The notes under the pieces are model-generated. The model saw only the letters and a program-made list of their open reading frames with translations, was not told the origin of the DNA and made no database searches. From the NCBI RefSeq assembly GCF_001438655.1, contig NZ_JQBR01000004.1:1-64000 (forward strand): a stretch of DNA of 64,000 nt, written 5' to 3'. The stretch comes from Pediococcus cellicola. GTDB taxonomy: Bacteria > Bacillota > Bacilli > Lactobacillales > Lactobacillaceae. Shown here piece by piece: positions 49,348 through 58,624 of this stretch; within the stretch, counting starts at the first letter, position 1, and each line of letters begins with the position of its first letter. A program made the position numbers and the translations under genes.

Positions 49348-50160
49348 ATGTCGCAAATTAGTGAGTTGCATCGCATTGAACTAAATATTTTAAAATTAGT
49401 GGTCAAAATCTGTGACCAACATCACATTAAGTACTTTCTCATTGGAGGTTCCTTACTGGGGGCGATCCGTCACAATGGTTTTATTCCTTGGGATGATGAT
49501 GTTGATATTGGCATGCGTCGTGATGATTACGATCGTTTTGCGTCAATTGCACCCGGTTTATTACAACATACCCACTATTTTATGCAAACAGCAGACACAG
49601 ACCCTAATTTTGCCTTCAGTTACATGAAACTTATTGATACGGACACCTACATTGAAGAGCGGAACAACGTTAATGATGCAAAAAAAGGCGTTTTTGTGGA
49701 TATCTTTCCGTTTGACAAAGTCCCTCGACAACCTGAAATTCGCCGTGCCGTTTATAGCCGCTTTCGTTATTTTGACGCTAGGATTCTTTTGAGATTAGGC
49801 TACAACATTATCAAGACCCCCTTTCGAAAAGATCCAGAAACTAACGATCTAAATCACTACATGTCAGTGGCAAAGCTTAAAGAGAAGCGTGAAAACATTA
49901 TGCGTTTGTACAACCATGAACCTTTTCATCACTATAAGAATTACGCTTCGCAATATGCTTATGACAAAGAAGTCATGAGCCAGGCAGAAATCACAGAACT
50001 CATTTCGCACCAATTTGAAGATATCAAAGTAAAAATTCCTGAAGCCTACGACCGCATTTTAAGACGCATGTACGATGATTACATGACGTTACCTCCAGAA
50101 AAAGATCAAAAAGAAAAACATGTAGATGTGTTAATCGTGAATGGTAAGCACATCGATTAA
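49348..50160 (+). CDS. LicD family phosphotransferase
   Basis: 270 residues. The nucleotidyltransferase-like core of LicD proteins is clear: YFLIGGSLLGAIRHNGFIPWDDDVDIGM, then RDDYDRF with metal-binding aspartates, and VFVDIFPFDKVP. LicD proteins transfer phosphocholine or related phospho-groups onto teichoic acid or capsule sugars. No other lic or polysaccharide gene is adjacent, so the acceptor is unknown. Confidence 0.88.
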   Translation: MSQISELHRIELNILKLVVKICDQHHIKYFLIGGSLLGAIRHNGFIPWDDDVDIGMRRDDYDRFASIAPGLLQHTHYFMQTADTDPNFAFSYMKLIDTDTYIEERNNVNDAKKGVFVDIFPFDKVPRQPEIRRAVYSRFRYFDARILLRLGYNIIKTPFRKDPETNDLNHYMSVAKLKEKRENIMRLYNHEPFHHYKNYASQYAYDKEVMSQAEITELISHQFEDIKVKIPEAYDRILRRMYDDYMTLPPEKDQKEKHVDVLIVNGKHID

Positions 50161-50161
50161 A

Positions 50162-50215
50162 CTAAAACAGGAGCTCTAAATACCGGATCTACCAGTATTT
50201 ATAACTCCTGTTTAT
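50162..50215 (+). terminator. Terminator of the LicD gene
   Basis: Stem AAACAGGAG-TCTAAATAC / GTATTTATAA-CTCCTGTTT followed by a T-rich tail. Confidence 0.78.
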
Positions 50216-50252
50216 TTTCATCAGTCTCTCTGTACGGATGATAAAATTTGAT

Positions 50253-51929
50253 TTATCTAAACATTGTCTTTGTTGCTTTAGCTAAAACCTTTGGCTGTTT
50301 TTCATAATGGTGCAAGGGCGTTAGTTCACTGTCTGGAATGCCCATGAAATGATAAACCGCAACTTGTGCACAGCGGAAAGAATATTGTTCAGTAAAGACC
50401 ATATCAAATGGCATTTCAGCAAATTGACTAATGAAGGCCAAATTCTTGGAATTTTTCGGCACAACTGCTGGACGATCCCCAACTGCACGTCGATTAAACA
50501 GCGCACTTGCATATGGCATATAAGCAGGAATCACATTCACAATGCTAGCCATGATGTCTTCCTTATGGTCCGCAATATTATCGCGAGCCGGATCCACAGC
50601 GGCTAAATGTCCTAAGAGCTCCTCTAACATTTCTTTACCAGTCATTTGGATAAATGGTTTGTCCACATAATCGCCCTTACGTCGTGGATACATGACATAG
50701 CCCCAAAAGACGGTTTCATTTTCCTTTTGAGCGTGAAAATGTGGCTGGTGATGAACCACAATGGATAATAAGTTATTGCTATCCACCCAGGTATTTAAGG
50801 CATTGCCAGGTTCTTGCTGCGTAATTCGTGAAATCTCATTTAACAAGAAATGATTATTTGTCGTGACCGTGAAACTCAACCACTCACTTTGTTTACGATC
50901 TGCAAAAAATTTATCTGGATTTCCTAAATTATAGAAGTGTTCGGTAGCCTGTTTCCAGAGTGCCGCGCTTGGTGCATATTCCAAATTTTCTTCAATGGGT
51001 GTATTGAAATCACCAATCGAAGAACTATCCGTAATTGATCCGTTTGTGTCAAAAACAAAGTCGTTTTCATCGATATCGATTCTGCCTTCTTGATTGTCTT
51101 TATCAACATCCTCATATTTCAAACCAGTAACGATAATATCATCTCGTAACGGCGTATCTTTGAATTCAAACGCGGTGATTTTGCGATTGTTTACAAAGTT
51201 AACACCATGGTCTTTCAAATACTTACGCATTGGTAAAATGATACTTTCATATTGATTATACGGTGTTCGGGTAACACCGGCTAAAGTATTAATTCGACTA
51301 AACTCCAAAATCATTCGATTCATATAACGTCGCAGCTCCATTGCTGAGCTTTCTTTCTTAAAAGCAAAGGTAGTCTGCCACATGTACCAGAAATTGGTTG
51401 TAAAAATGTGAGGCGTTTTAGCAAACCACTGCTCAATGCTGACATCATTTAGCTGGGATTCTTTGGTTTCAGGCAACATCATCAATTTTGTTAACCAGAA
51501 TCGATCTTGGTTATCAAATTGCATGTGATTGTAATCTTTTTGATCCCCTTTATTGCGAATGCCATCCACACGATCCATTAAACGTGCCACATCATGGGTG
51601 GGATGTGCATGATCAAAGTTTAAGATATCATCTGTAACTGACTGCCCAGGATTATCCAGTGAAGGTACCGAACGTAATACGTCCCACAGGTTTTCATAGG
51701 TTTCTTCGTTCAACATTCGGCCACCTTTAGCAAGAAAACCTTTATGATTACTCAAAGTGGAATTACCATATTCTGACTCATAGTCAGCAACCTTGGCACC
51801 GTCATTAGCACCGTGTTTTTCGAGTCCAAACACCGTAATTTGGTCACCGCTCCAACCGCCGTCTCGGATTAAATAAATTCCGGCCGCTAAATTACCTACT
51901 CCGCTACCGATCATATAAGCTTTTGCCAT
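50253..51929 (-). CDS. Oleate hydratase (MCRA family)
   Basis: 558 residues, FAD-dependent family that adds water to the cis-9 double bond of oleic or linoleic acid to give 10-hydroxy fatty acids. FAD motif GSGVGNLAAGIYLIRDGG (8-25) and GLEKHGANDGAKV follow the family; full length. In lactobacilli this detoxifies unsaturated fatty acids. It lies 47 bases downstream of an ArsR regulator, forming an operon. Confidence 0.92.
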   Translation of the reverse strand: MAKAYMIGSGVGNLAAGIYLIRDGGWSGDQITVFGLEKHGANDGAKVADYESEYGNSTLSNHKGFLAKGGRMLNEETYENLWDVLRSVPSLDNPGQSVTDDILNFDHAHPTHDVARLMDRVDGIRNKGDQKDYNHMQFDNQDRFWLTKLMMLPETKESQLNDVSIEQWFAKTPHIFTTNFWYMWQTTFAFKKESSAMELRRYMNRMILEFSRINTLAGVTRTPYNQYESIILPMRKYLKDHGVNFVNNRKITAFEFKDTPLRDDIIVTGLKYEDVDKDNQEGRIDIDENDFVFDTNGSITDSSSIGDFNTPIEENLEYAPSAALWKQATEHFYNLGNPDKFFADRKQSEWLSFTVTTNNHFLLNEISRITQQEPGNALNTWVDSNNLLSIVVHHQPHFHAQKENETVFWGYVMYPRRKGDYVDKPFIQMTGKEMLEELLGHLAAVDPARDNIADHKEDIMASIVNVIPAYMPYASALFNRRAVGDRPAVVPKNSKNLAFISQFAEMPFDMVFTEQYSFRCAQVAVYHFMGIPDSELTPLHHYEKQPKVLAKATKTMFR

Positions 51930-51976
51930 AATATCCTCTCCAATCTTTTCACTTTCTAACTTCAGTTAAACCCTAG

Positions 51977-52309
51977 CTATGCATTAGATTCCCGGATCAA
52001 TTTCACAATTCTCTCTAAGCGCTCTAACGTATCGTCCAAGGTCAAGAAATAGTTATTTTCCAAACCATTCTTCAAAGAATCCACAATATGCACGCCGCGT
52101 AATATTTTTAAATGATGAGAAACAGCGGGTTGAGAAATATCCAACTGCGCAGTTAAGTCTCCAACTGTCATCCCCTGTTTCAAACGTGCGCCTAGTAAAA
52201 TAATGATCTGTTGCCGATGTTTATCAGCTAAGGCGTTTAAAATATCTAAATCGTTAATAAATTCATCTAGCGCCGCTTTTTGCTTCGGCTCCATTTCACT
52301 ATTACTCAT
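51977..52309 (-). CDS. ArsR family transcriptional regulator
   Basis: 110 residues with a winged helix-turn-helix (about 25-90; TVGDLTAQLDISQPAVSHHLKIL). No cysteine metal site is present, so a metal sensor is unlikely. First gene of the operon with the oleate hydratase gene, which it presumably controls, perhaps in response to a fatty acid (inference). Probable operator: the perfect palindrome just upstream. Confidence 0.87.
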   Translation of the reverse strand: MSNSEMEPKQKAALDEFINDLDILNALADKHRQQIIILLGARLKQGMTVGDLTAQLDISQPAVSHHLKILRGVHIVDSLKNGLENNYFLTLDDTLERLERIVKLIRESNA

Positions 52310-52330
52310 TGGCTCACCTTCTATCCATAC

Positions 52331-52392
52331 ATTTAAATATTTAAATCTATGAATAGAATAGCATGTCTGTTCAATTTTAGCAAGCGCTTACA
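52331..52392 (-). promoter_or_regulatory. Promoter, palindromic operator and cre-like site of the ArsR-oleate hydratase operon
   Basis: Minus strand TTGCTA (52378-52383), 17 bases, TATTCT (52355-52360). A perfect 16-base palindrome ATTTAAATATTTAAAT (52331-52346) lies just downstream, typical for ArsR-type repressors. AGCAAGCGCTTACA (52379-52392) overlaps the -35 and matches cre at 12 of 14 positions. Confidence 0.65.
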
Positions 52393-52395
52393 AGT

Positions 52396-52430
52396 AAAAA
52401 ATAAAAAGGCATCTCACAAAAGACGCCTTT
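52396..52430 (-). terminator. Terminator of the DUF368 gene
   Basis: Minus-strand AAAGGCGTCT / AGATGCCTTT hairpin followed by TTATTTTTT. Confidence 0.75.
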
Positions 52431-52445
52431 CGATTCCCACTTCAG

Positions 52446-53411
52446 TTACACATTAGAGGAATCCTGTTTATCCAAAAAGATTGTAGCCAAAACACCAATC
52501 ACAATAAAAATAATTAAGGCAAACCCAGCACTCAACCATGTTCCCCCATCTTGCACACTGACGCTTGCACCTTTTAAGGCAAGTTCCGTCAGAATCCAAA
52601 TACCGGCCAAAATAATACCAAGTACTGCACAATACACACGATGTGCATAACGGTGCAATAAGTAATTCAGAATTTTGGCCATGAGGATAACACCAATGAA
52701 TGCACCAATAATAAAGGGTAGTAATATGATTACGGAGCCAAAAGCCGCCCTTGCTTGATCAAACTTGCCTACTAAAATAAATAAGGCGGTGTCCACCAGT
52801 TTAGCAACCGAATTATAGATTGTCCCATATTGATTTACCATCATTAACATGACGGCTCCAGAAATTCCGGGAATCATCATCATAGAAATGGCGAAAAGAC
52901 CTGCAAATCCAATTGTGAACCAATCACTCACACTTTTAAGTCTCGTCAATGCCACAAAATCACTAAGCCCTGTGCTGCCTTGATGGCTCACAAGCATAAT
53001 GAACACAAACCCTAGAACAATCAGAACAAAATCAAATAAATGCAACCTTTGAAACCTGATTTTCTGATAAACAAACGGTAAAACACCAATGACTAAACCA
53101 ATGAAAAAGCCATAACTCATCACCGGAAATGCCTCACAAAGCCATAGTACCAGCTTGGTTGAGGCTAAAACGCCGACAATTGCGCCGACCATAATCGGCA
53201 ACAAAAATTTGATATTTTGCCGAGGATGGCTACGAAAGCTTGAAATGGCTGCTACCATTTTTTCGTATAACCCAACCACAATGGCAAACATACTACCAGA
53301 CAATCCTGGAATCACTAACGCAATCCCGATTAAGAACCCCTTTACAGCGTTCACAAATGCTTTTGTTTTTATTTGCTTTACCTCTTTTCTTTCGTCCATC
53401 TGTCCGGTCAT
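52446..53411 (-). CDS. DUF368 family polyprenyl-phosphate-transporter-like membrane protein
   Basis: 321 residues, eight to ten membrane helices. Family motifs GFLIGIALVIPGLSGSMFAI near the N-terminus and MMIPGISGAVMLMMVNQYGTIY in the middle show the internal duplication of DUF368 proteins. Members of this family have been linked to recycling of undecaprenyl phosphate across the membrane. The start is uncertain: ATG at 53411 or 53399, neither with a strong ribosome site. Confidence 0.82.
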   Translation of the reverse strand: MTGQMDERKEVKQIKTKAFVNAVKGFLIGIALVIPGLSGSMFAIVVGLYEKMVAAISSFRSHPRQNIKFLLPIMVGAIVGVLASTKLVLWLCEAFPVMSYGFFIGLVIGVLPFVYQKIRFQRLHLFDFVLIVLGFVFIMLVSHQGSTGLSDFVALTRLKSVSDWFTIGFAGLFAISMMMIPGISGAVMLMMVNQYGTIYNSVAKLVDTALFILVGKFDQARAAFGSVIILLPFIIGAFIGVILMAKILNYLLHRYAHRVYCAVLGIILAGIWILTELALKGASVSVQDGGTWLSAGFALIIFIVIGVLATIFLDKQDSSNV

Positions 53412-53460
53412 AAACCGGCTACTTATATGAGTTTAATTATAGCGAACTTTAATTCTTGTG

Positions 53461-53929
53461 TCATTTCATAACTTCACTGAGTTTTATATTCTGACCATTG
53501 ACAACTTTATTGTTCAATTGATATACAATGTCGCCGTTAGGATTTTTAAAATACAATTGTCCCCCATCTGTACCAGCCAATCTGGCATTATATCTTTTTT
53601 CAATGCCACTTCTTCCAGTACGGTCTAACTGATTTAGCGTTGGATCGCGGTTCATTTCAGCATCGCTTACGCTACTCACAGTTCCAAGTAAATCACGTTG
53701 ACTGGAATTTTTATACTTACGGAGACACCTCTGACGCACTACCAACCCAGCCACTTTCGGAACTTTAACTTTAGTTAGCCGTTGTAAGGGCAAAAAACTA
53801 CTTTTGATAAGTTTGAATTGTTTGTTCAACCGCCTGGTGCTCGTGACGGTCTTTTACAACCAAAAAACCACTTGTGACTCCAAAAAGCACAATGACCATA
53901 GCACCACATATTCGAAACTTATGTGACAT
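53461..53929 (-). pseudogene. Remnant of a class B penicillin-binding protein (MecA/PBP5-like)
   Basis: From ATG 53929 (GGAG upstream) a membrane anchor and the start of an NTF2-like domain can be read (MVIVLFGVTSGFLVVKDRHE, EQTIQTYQK) before a TAG at 53798-53800. Another frame then carries RDPTLNQLDRTGRSGIEKRY and GTDGGQLYFKNPNGDIV, the PBP dimerisation-domain end, stopping at 53461. The rest of the N-terminal domain and the whole transpeptidase domain (no SxxK, SxN or KTG) are missing. Frameshift plus internal and 3' deletion. Confidence 0.7.
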
Positions 53930-54029
53930 TGATTTTCTCCTATACCTCTTTATTTACCTTAGCATACCGAATTTTGATTCTGATTAATAGCATTTATCAA
54001 AAGATTTTTGATGTCTTATAATCAACTTC

Positions 54030-54081
54030 TTGTAAAATAAAGCCAAAAGAGATATAGTGTAATAGTAATCTATTACACTAT
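54030..54081 (+). promoter_or_regulatory. Promoter and 28-base inverted-repeat operator of the YtrA-type operon
   Basis: TTGTAA (54030-54035), 17 bases, TATAGT (54053-54058). The perfect inverted repeat ATAGTGTAATAG-TAAT-CTATTACACTAT (54054-54081) overlaps the -10 and the start of transcription, the usual geometry for YtrA autorepression. Confidence 0.8.
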
Positions 54082-54095
54082 TAAGGAGGAACACC

Positions 54096-54473
54096 ATGAA
54101 ATTCGATGATAAGATCCCGATTTACTATCAAATCAAGCAGTACATTTACCGTGAAATCATCATTGAAGAACTCAAACCAGGCCAGCAAATTCCGGCCATC
54201 CGTCAACTAGCGGTCAGCTTGACAGTCAACGTTAATACAATTCAACGTGCACTAAGTGAGCTTATTGATGAGGGTGTCTTAGTCACTCAACGTGGAAAAG
54301 GCAACTTTGTCACTACAAATACACGAACATTAGTGAAGCTTAAAAATGATGTAGTTGAAGCACAGGTTCGTGAGCTTTATGATCAGCTTTCTGCTCTAAA
54401 CATTTCGCCAGATGAAATGTTGCTTTATCTAAAAACATATATTAATTCGCGAAAGGAAGTCCACCATGACTGA
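54096..54473 (+). CDS. GntR family regulator, YtrA type
   Basis: 125 residues: winged HTH (about 10-78; IPAIRQLAVSLTVNVNTIQRALSEL and QRGKGNFV) with a short helical tail and no effector domain. Overlaps the ATPase gene by 8 bases. Same subfamily as the regulator at 1684-2061 but clearly divergent. Probably represses its own operon through the 28-base inverted repeat just upstream. Confidence 0.88.
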   Translation: MKFDDKIPIYYQIKQYIYREIIIEELKPGQQIPAIRQLAVSLTVNVNTIQRALSELIDEGVLVTQRGKGNFVTTNTRTLVKLKNDVVEAQVRELYDQLSALNISPDEMLLYLKTYINSRKEVHHD

Positions 54474-55179
54474 AATATTATCGATTAACAATCTTTCTTA
54501 CAAAAGAAACCTAACTAGTATCCTTAAACAAGTAAATTGTTCAGCAGAAAGTGGCAGTATTATTGGCCTTCTAGGTGCTAACGGAGCTGGTAAAACGACC
54601 CTCATGCGATTAATAAGTGGCGCAGCTAAAGGGTTTCATGGAGAAATTAGTATCAACGGCAATACCCAAGATATTGAACGTAAACAATTGGTCAGCTTTA
54701 GTCATCAGCTGGATGGCGTTAACAGTCATGATCGTATGGAAAAAATTGCTGAGTTTTATCAGGCCGTTTATCCAGACTTTTCCGAGAGTGCCTTCAAAAG
54801 ATTGGCAGAATTTCTTGAATTAGATCTGCACCAACGATTAGGTAATCTCTCTAAAGGAAATCGAATGAAATTTATTATTGCAATCACACTGTCACGTCAA
54901 GTTCAACTTTATCTACTGGATGAACCGTTTGACGGAATCGATAGTATGAGTCGCAAAAAGATTATTGCAAGTATTCTTCAATGGAAGCCCGTTGATGCCA
55001 CAATTTTAATCAGTGATCATCATGTTGATGACGTGGCAAATATTTTGGATGCCGTTTTGATTATTAAAGATAAAAAAATGGTTGTTTCAGAAAAGGCCGA
55101 TAAAATTCGCGAAGAATACGGTCAAAGTATTGAGGATTACTACGAAAGCATCTATACAGGGGGCAAAGAAAATGACTAG
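54466..55179 (+). CDS. ABC transporter ATP-binding protein
   Basis: 237 residues. Walker A GANGAGKTT (about 37-45), signature LSKGN (degenerate LSGGQ), Walker B LYLLDEPFDGID, switch His in ISDHHVDDV. The degenerate signature is usual in YtrB-like ATPases. Partner of the downstream permease, with 8-base overlaps to both neighbours. Confidence 0.87.
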   Translation: MTEILSINNLSYKRNLTSILKQVNCSAESGSIIGLLGANGAGKTTLMRLISGAAKGFHGEISINGNTQDIERKQLVSFSHQLDGVNSHDRMEKIAEFYQAVYPDFSESAFKRLAEFLELDLHQRLGNLSKGNRMKFIIAITLSRQVQLYLLDEPFDGIDSMSRKKIIASILQWKPVDATILISDHHVDDVANILDAVLIIKDKKMVVSEKADKIREEYGQSIEDYYESIYTGGKEND

Positions 55180-55933
55180 TTCAATAAAACTCATGAGAAC
55201 GATGATCAGACAAAAAAGCTCAAGTGTCCACAAAGTAATTGGTCTTCAATTACTTGCCTTGGTAATTACACTAATTATTCAGTTATGGCAGCAAGGTCAT
55301 TTAGATGCTTTAGACCCAGCCGGTTTTTTCGCATCATATGGTATGTTGGCTACCATGGTGCTCTTTGTTCTGCTAGCCTTAAGAACTGAGCACATTTGGA
55401 CAAACAGTGTTTTCCGCCTTATCCCGATTACAGACACGCGCTTATATATTTCTAACCTGCTTTCTACTTTTTTAAATTTTGTGTATTTCTTAATTCTGGA
55501 AACTATCATTACAGGTCTTCTAGGTTCACTTGATTTAGCTGATTTTAACATGCCCAACACTAGTCATTTATTTGGTTATGTGACCAGTGGACTTGCGTTG
55601 ATTTTTACCTTACTACTAGTTGGTTGGACTTTTATTAGCATGGTGCATCTTTTGGGTAAAATGATCAGTACTTTTCTACCTGAGACTAAACAAGGCTTTA
55701 TCCAACTTGTACTTTACATTGTCGTCTTCTTTCTCCTCTTTTTCGTTTTAAGTACCATTGATAATACAATTGGAAACTATGTAAATAATTTTTTCTCACC
55801 TGTTTACTCTATGGGTACTCTTTATCAGATTATAGGACCCATCTTTATTTTAAGTGGTTTCATGCTTCTCTGGGTCATCCTGTTTTCACTAATTAACATT
55901 TATCTCCTTAAATATTGGACTGAAGCCAAATAA
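55172..55933 (+). CDS. ABC transporter permease
   Basis: 253 residues, six membrane helices (about 24-42, 52-70, 98-122, 138-165, 183-205, 220-245). ATG at 55172 chosen: it overlaps the ATPase stop and follows a GGGGGC-rich site, whereas the open frame upstream lies inside the ATPase gene. Substrate unknown. Ends the operon at a strong terminator. Confidence 0.82.
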   Translation: MTSSIKLMRTMIRQKSSSVHKVIGLQLLALVITLIIQLWQQGHLDALDPAGFFASYGMLATMVLFVLLALRTEHIWTNSVFRLIPITDTRLYISNLLSTFLNFVYFLILETIITGLLGSLDLADFNMPNTSHLFGYVTSGLALIFTLLLVGWTFISMVHLLGKMISTFLPETKQGFIQLVLYIVVFFLLFFVLSTIDNTIGNYVNNFFSPVYSMGTLYQIIGPIFILSGFMLLWVILFSLINIYLLKYWTEAK

Positions 55934-55979
55934 AAAAATGAAATGAATTACTCAAACTTAGGTAATTCATTTCATTTTT
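55932..55979 (+). terminator. Terminator of the YtrA-type operon
   Basis: 18-base perfect stem AAAAATGAAATGAATTAC / GTAATTCATTTCATTTTT, 9-base loop. Confidence 0.88.
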
Positions 55980-56119
55980 GTTTACTTCCAAAATCTCACT
56001 TACATTTTGTGTCTAATCAATTTAAGTTTAAGAATATTCCTAAAATCGGACAAATGTAACAGGATAATTGCGTTACTTTTCGCTTCTTAGCAGGTACGAT
56101 AGAAATGGAGGAGAAAATA

Positions 56120-56803
56120 ATGAAATTATCTGATCAATTACGCGCATCCCGGAAACAATTACATTTAACCCAACAAGATTTAGCAGCCCAACTTCATGTA
56201 ACTCGACAAACATTGTCACGGTGGGAAAACGATTTGAGCTATCCTAATCTAGATACTTTAGTTCAAATTAGCCACATTTTAAATCTTTCGTTAGATACTT
56301 TATTGAAAGGTGAAAAAAATCCAGTTGTCAAACAAATCAGTACTGATGTCCGTTCCAAGCAAAGGTACAAACATCTATTTGTCGCACTTGTTAGTTTATT
56401 TCTACTAATGTTAACAGTCTTGATTCTTTTAGGCTATGGTCGTGCTACACAAAATGCAGATATTGATCGTCTAAATCCGTTTCTTAAAACGCAAATTGGG
56501 TACACGGTTTTACCCACGCCAACTAAAAATCATCAACAAGGCACACGTGTAGATGCATTTGTTTCTGATAATGTTTTTGGCAGCGGCAGTTGGCTACAAT
56601 TTTCTACAGGTCAATACACCGCAAAGAAACGTTGGGCTGTAGTTCAACATAAGGGTTCTTATGTTTCTAACACCCGTTTGTTGAAAAAAGCACAGATTCC
56701 ATTAGTCATGCGTGAACAAGCTGGCAACATTTACACCAAATATAATTATAAAACTGAAGGTTCCAGGACGGGTAAGAAAATTCCGTGGTGGCCGTTTGAT
56801 TAA
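56120..56803 (+). CDS. XRE family regulator with C-terminal membrane helix
   Basis: 227 residues. HTH_XRE at residues 1-58 (LTQQDLAAQLHVTRQTLSRWEND), one membrane helix (about 83-105) and an extracytoplasmic domain of about 120 residues without recognised fold. The layout suggests a membrane-tethered regulator sensing outside signals. ATG at 56120 follows GGAGG by 8 bases; an ATG five codons earlier lies inside that site. Confidence 0.82.
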   Translation: MKLSDQLRASRKQLHLTQQDLAAQLHVTRQTLSRWENDLSYPNLDTLVQISHILNLSLDTLLKGEKNPVVKQISTDVRSKQRYKHLFVALVSLFLLMLTVLILLGYGRATQNADIDRLNPFLKTQIGYTVLPTPTKNHQQGTRVDAFVSDNVFGSGSWLQFSTGQYTAKKRWAVVQHKGSYVSNTRLLKKAQIPLVMREQAGNIYTKYNYKTEGSRTGKKIPWWPFD

Positions 56804-56910
56804 CTAAATTTTATGCCGAATTACAAAAAAACCACAACTCACATAATTGGTATTCCATTACCGTTTCAACCTTGTACCAAATAAAAACAGCATAACCAAA
56901 GATTGATCAT

Positions 56911-56955
56911 AAAAATACCGTTATTTCTCTTAAAATACAGAAATAACGGTATTTT
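56911..56955. terminator. Terminator between the XRE gene and the convergent ABC operon
   Basis: 17-base perfect stem AAAATACCGTTATTTCT / AGAAATAACGGTATTTT; A and T runs on both sides. Confidence 0.85.
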
Positions 56956-56992
56956 CAATGCAAATTATTTGCAAATTCAAAAAAATCAAAAA

Positions 56993-57727
56993 TTAGAGAT
57001 TTTGATGCCTAAGTTGCTGTAAGGCAATCAAACCAAAAACCAAGATAACAACAAGTTCGATCACACTACCAAAAATGCCATCACCATTCAATTGCCGCGT
57101 AAAGGCGTAATCACTAGATACTAACGTGTTCACAAATGAAGTGATTATGCCGACCAAGATATTGAAGCCAAAATACAGTAAAATACTTAAGGTCTTTCCC
57201 TGTGTCATAATTACTGCCGTCATTAAAATAAATAAACCAGCTACGTAACTGAGTACTGCATTAATACTTAGCGGGATCATTTGAGGAACCAACAACACTC
57301 CCATATCTCTAAACAGTTCATCCCAGCCGCCAAGGTTACCCACTTGATAAAGGATCGTGGCAATTGGTACCACCAATAAAATAAAGCTAACCACAATATT
57401 CGCTAAAATCACAGCACCAATTTTGGCAAAGAATAATTTATTTCGATTCACACCCGATGCTACCATCAAAGCCAACACACGATTTTTATAATCAATGGCT
57501 AACAAATGAAAGGGGTAAATGATTCCCAGAAATACCAAGTTACTCACAAACAATAAGATGGCTGAAGTAATACTTGTAATTAATAATGAAGAACTAAGAT
57601 GTTCATAATTAACGAGTGCAATCGTGGCAATTGCATTTAATCCCAACAAGATTAAGTTTGCTATCAAATAATATTTATCACGTAAATACTTAAATATTTC
57701 CATCTTAAAAATTAATCTTGCATTCAT
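56993..57727 (-). CDS. ABC-2 type transporter permease
   Basis: 244 residues, six membrane helices, no catalytic motifs. Starts at the last base of the ATPase gene's stop codon, so expression is coupled. Resembles permeases of bacitracin or lantibiotic-immunity type ABC transporters in length and topology, but the substrate cannot be read from sequence. Confidence 0.8.
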   Translation of the reverse strand: MNARLIFKMEIFKYLRDKYYLIANLILLGLNAIATIALVNYEHLSSSLLITSITSAILLFVSNLVFLGIIYPFHLLAIDYKNRVLALMVASGVNRNKLFFAKIGAVILANIVVSFILLVVPIATILYQVGNLGGWDELFRDMGVLLVPQMIPLSINAVLSYVAGLFILMTAVIMTQGKTLSILLYFGFNILVGIITSFVNTLVSSDYAFTRQLNGDGIFGSVIELVVILVFGLIALQQLRHQNL

Positions 57728-58599
57728 TAGGCAACCCCTCCTTGTTGATCCAAAATAGATACATTGGTCATTGACGTCATGACAATCTCATGTTCCGCCA
57801 ATTGTGGATACAACTTTTTCCAAGACTCAGAATTAATATCAATTTTGATACCCTTTTCTGTCTTGACAAAGGAAACAGCTTCAGAAGCCAATAGATTTTC
57901 AAACTCTTCGTCATTATTAGTTGCAATTAAACGGTAAGCATGTGTACTTTGGGCCGTCAAGTCCAATGTCTCAATGATTCGTCCGTGATCAATCACAAAA
58001 ACTGTTTCACACAAGCTCTCCAAATCAGATTGGACATGACTAGAAATTAGCAAAGTGTGTGCTTCCTGTTTAGTCCACTGCCGTAAATATGTCTGAAACC
58101 ATTTAACTGTATCCTGATCTAACCCGCGAAAGGGTTCGTCTAGAATCAAAACTTCCGCTGAATTCACCAACGCAATTAATAGCACCAATTTTTTCTGCAT
58201 ACCATATGAGAAAGTTTTAACAGGACGATCTAGAACAGACAACAAGCCAATCTCGTCTGCCATCTGTTCAACCTTTTTGACATCATAAAGTCCACGCAAA
58301 CCAGCAAAATATTGAATATTGAATCTCGCCGTATAGTCCTTATACACCGAAAGATCATCCAGGACAATACCCATTTTGGTTAAAATAGCATTTTCTTTTT
58401 TGGGATCATGTCCATCAAAAATGATTTCTCCAGAATAATCCGTAATAATATTAGTCAAACATTTGAAAAAAGTTGTTTTCCCCGCCCCATTGGCACCAAC
58501 TATGCCATACGTATGACCAGGTTCAATTGTTAACTGATCAATATCCAACGCTTTAAGGCTGCCATAGCTTTTACCTAGATTTTTAACAGTAATTGTCAT
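57727..58599 (-). CDS. ABC transporter ATP-binding protein
   Basis: 290 residues. Walker A GANGAGKTT (about 34-42), signature FSYGMQKK (degenerate LSGGQ), Walker B LILDEPFRGLD, switch His in ISSHVQSDL; a C-terminal extension of about 85 residues. BcrA-like. ATG at 58599 chosen because AAGGAG lies 8 bases upstream; an earlier in-frame start at 58626 overlaps the promoter. Confidence 0.86.
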   Translation of the reverse strand: MTITVKNLGKSYGSLKALDIDQLTIEPGHTYGIVGANGAGKTTFFKCLTNIITDYSGEIIFDGHDPKKENAILTKMGIVLDDLSVYKDYTARFNIQYFAGLRGLYDVKKVEQMADEIGLLSVLDRPVKTFSYGMQKKLVLLIALVNSAEVLILDEPFRGLDQDTVKWFQTYLRQWTKQEAHTLLISSHVQSDLESLCETVFVIDHGRIIETLDLTAQSTHAYRLIATNNDEEFENLLASEAVSFVKTEKGIKIDINSESWKKLYPQLAEHEIVMTSMTNVSILDQQGGVA

Positions 58600-58624
58600 C
58601 CCATCATCTCCTTGTGATGATTCC

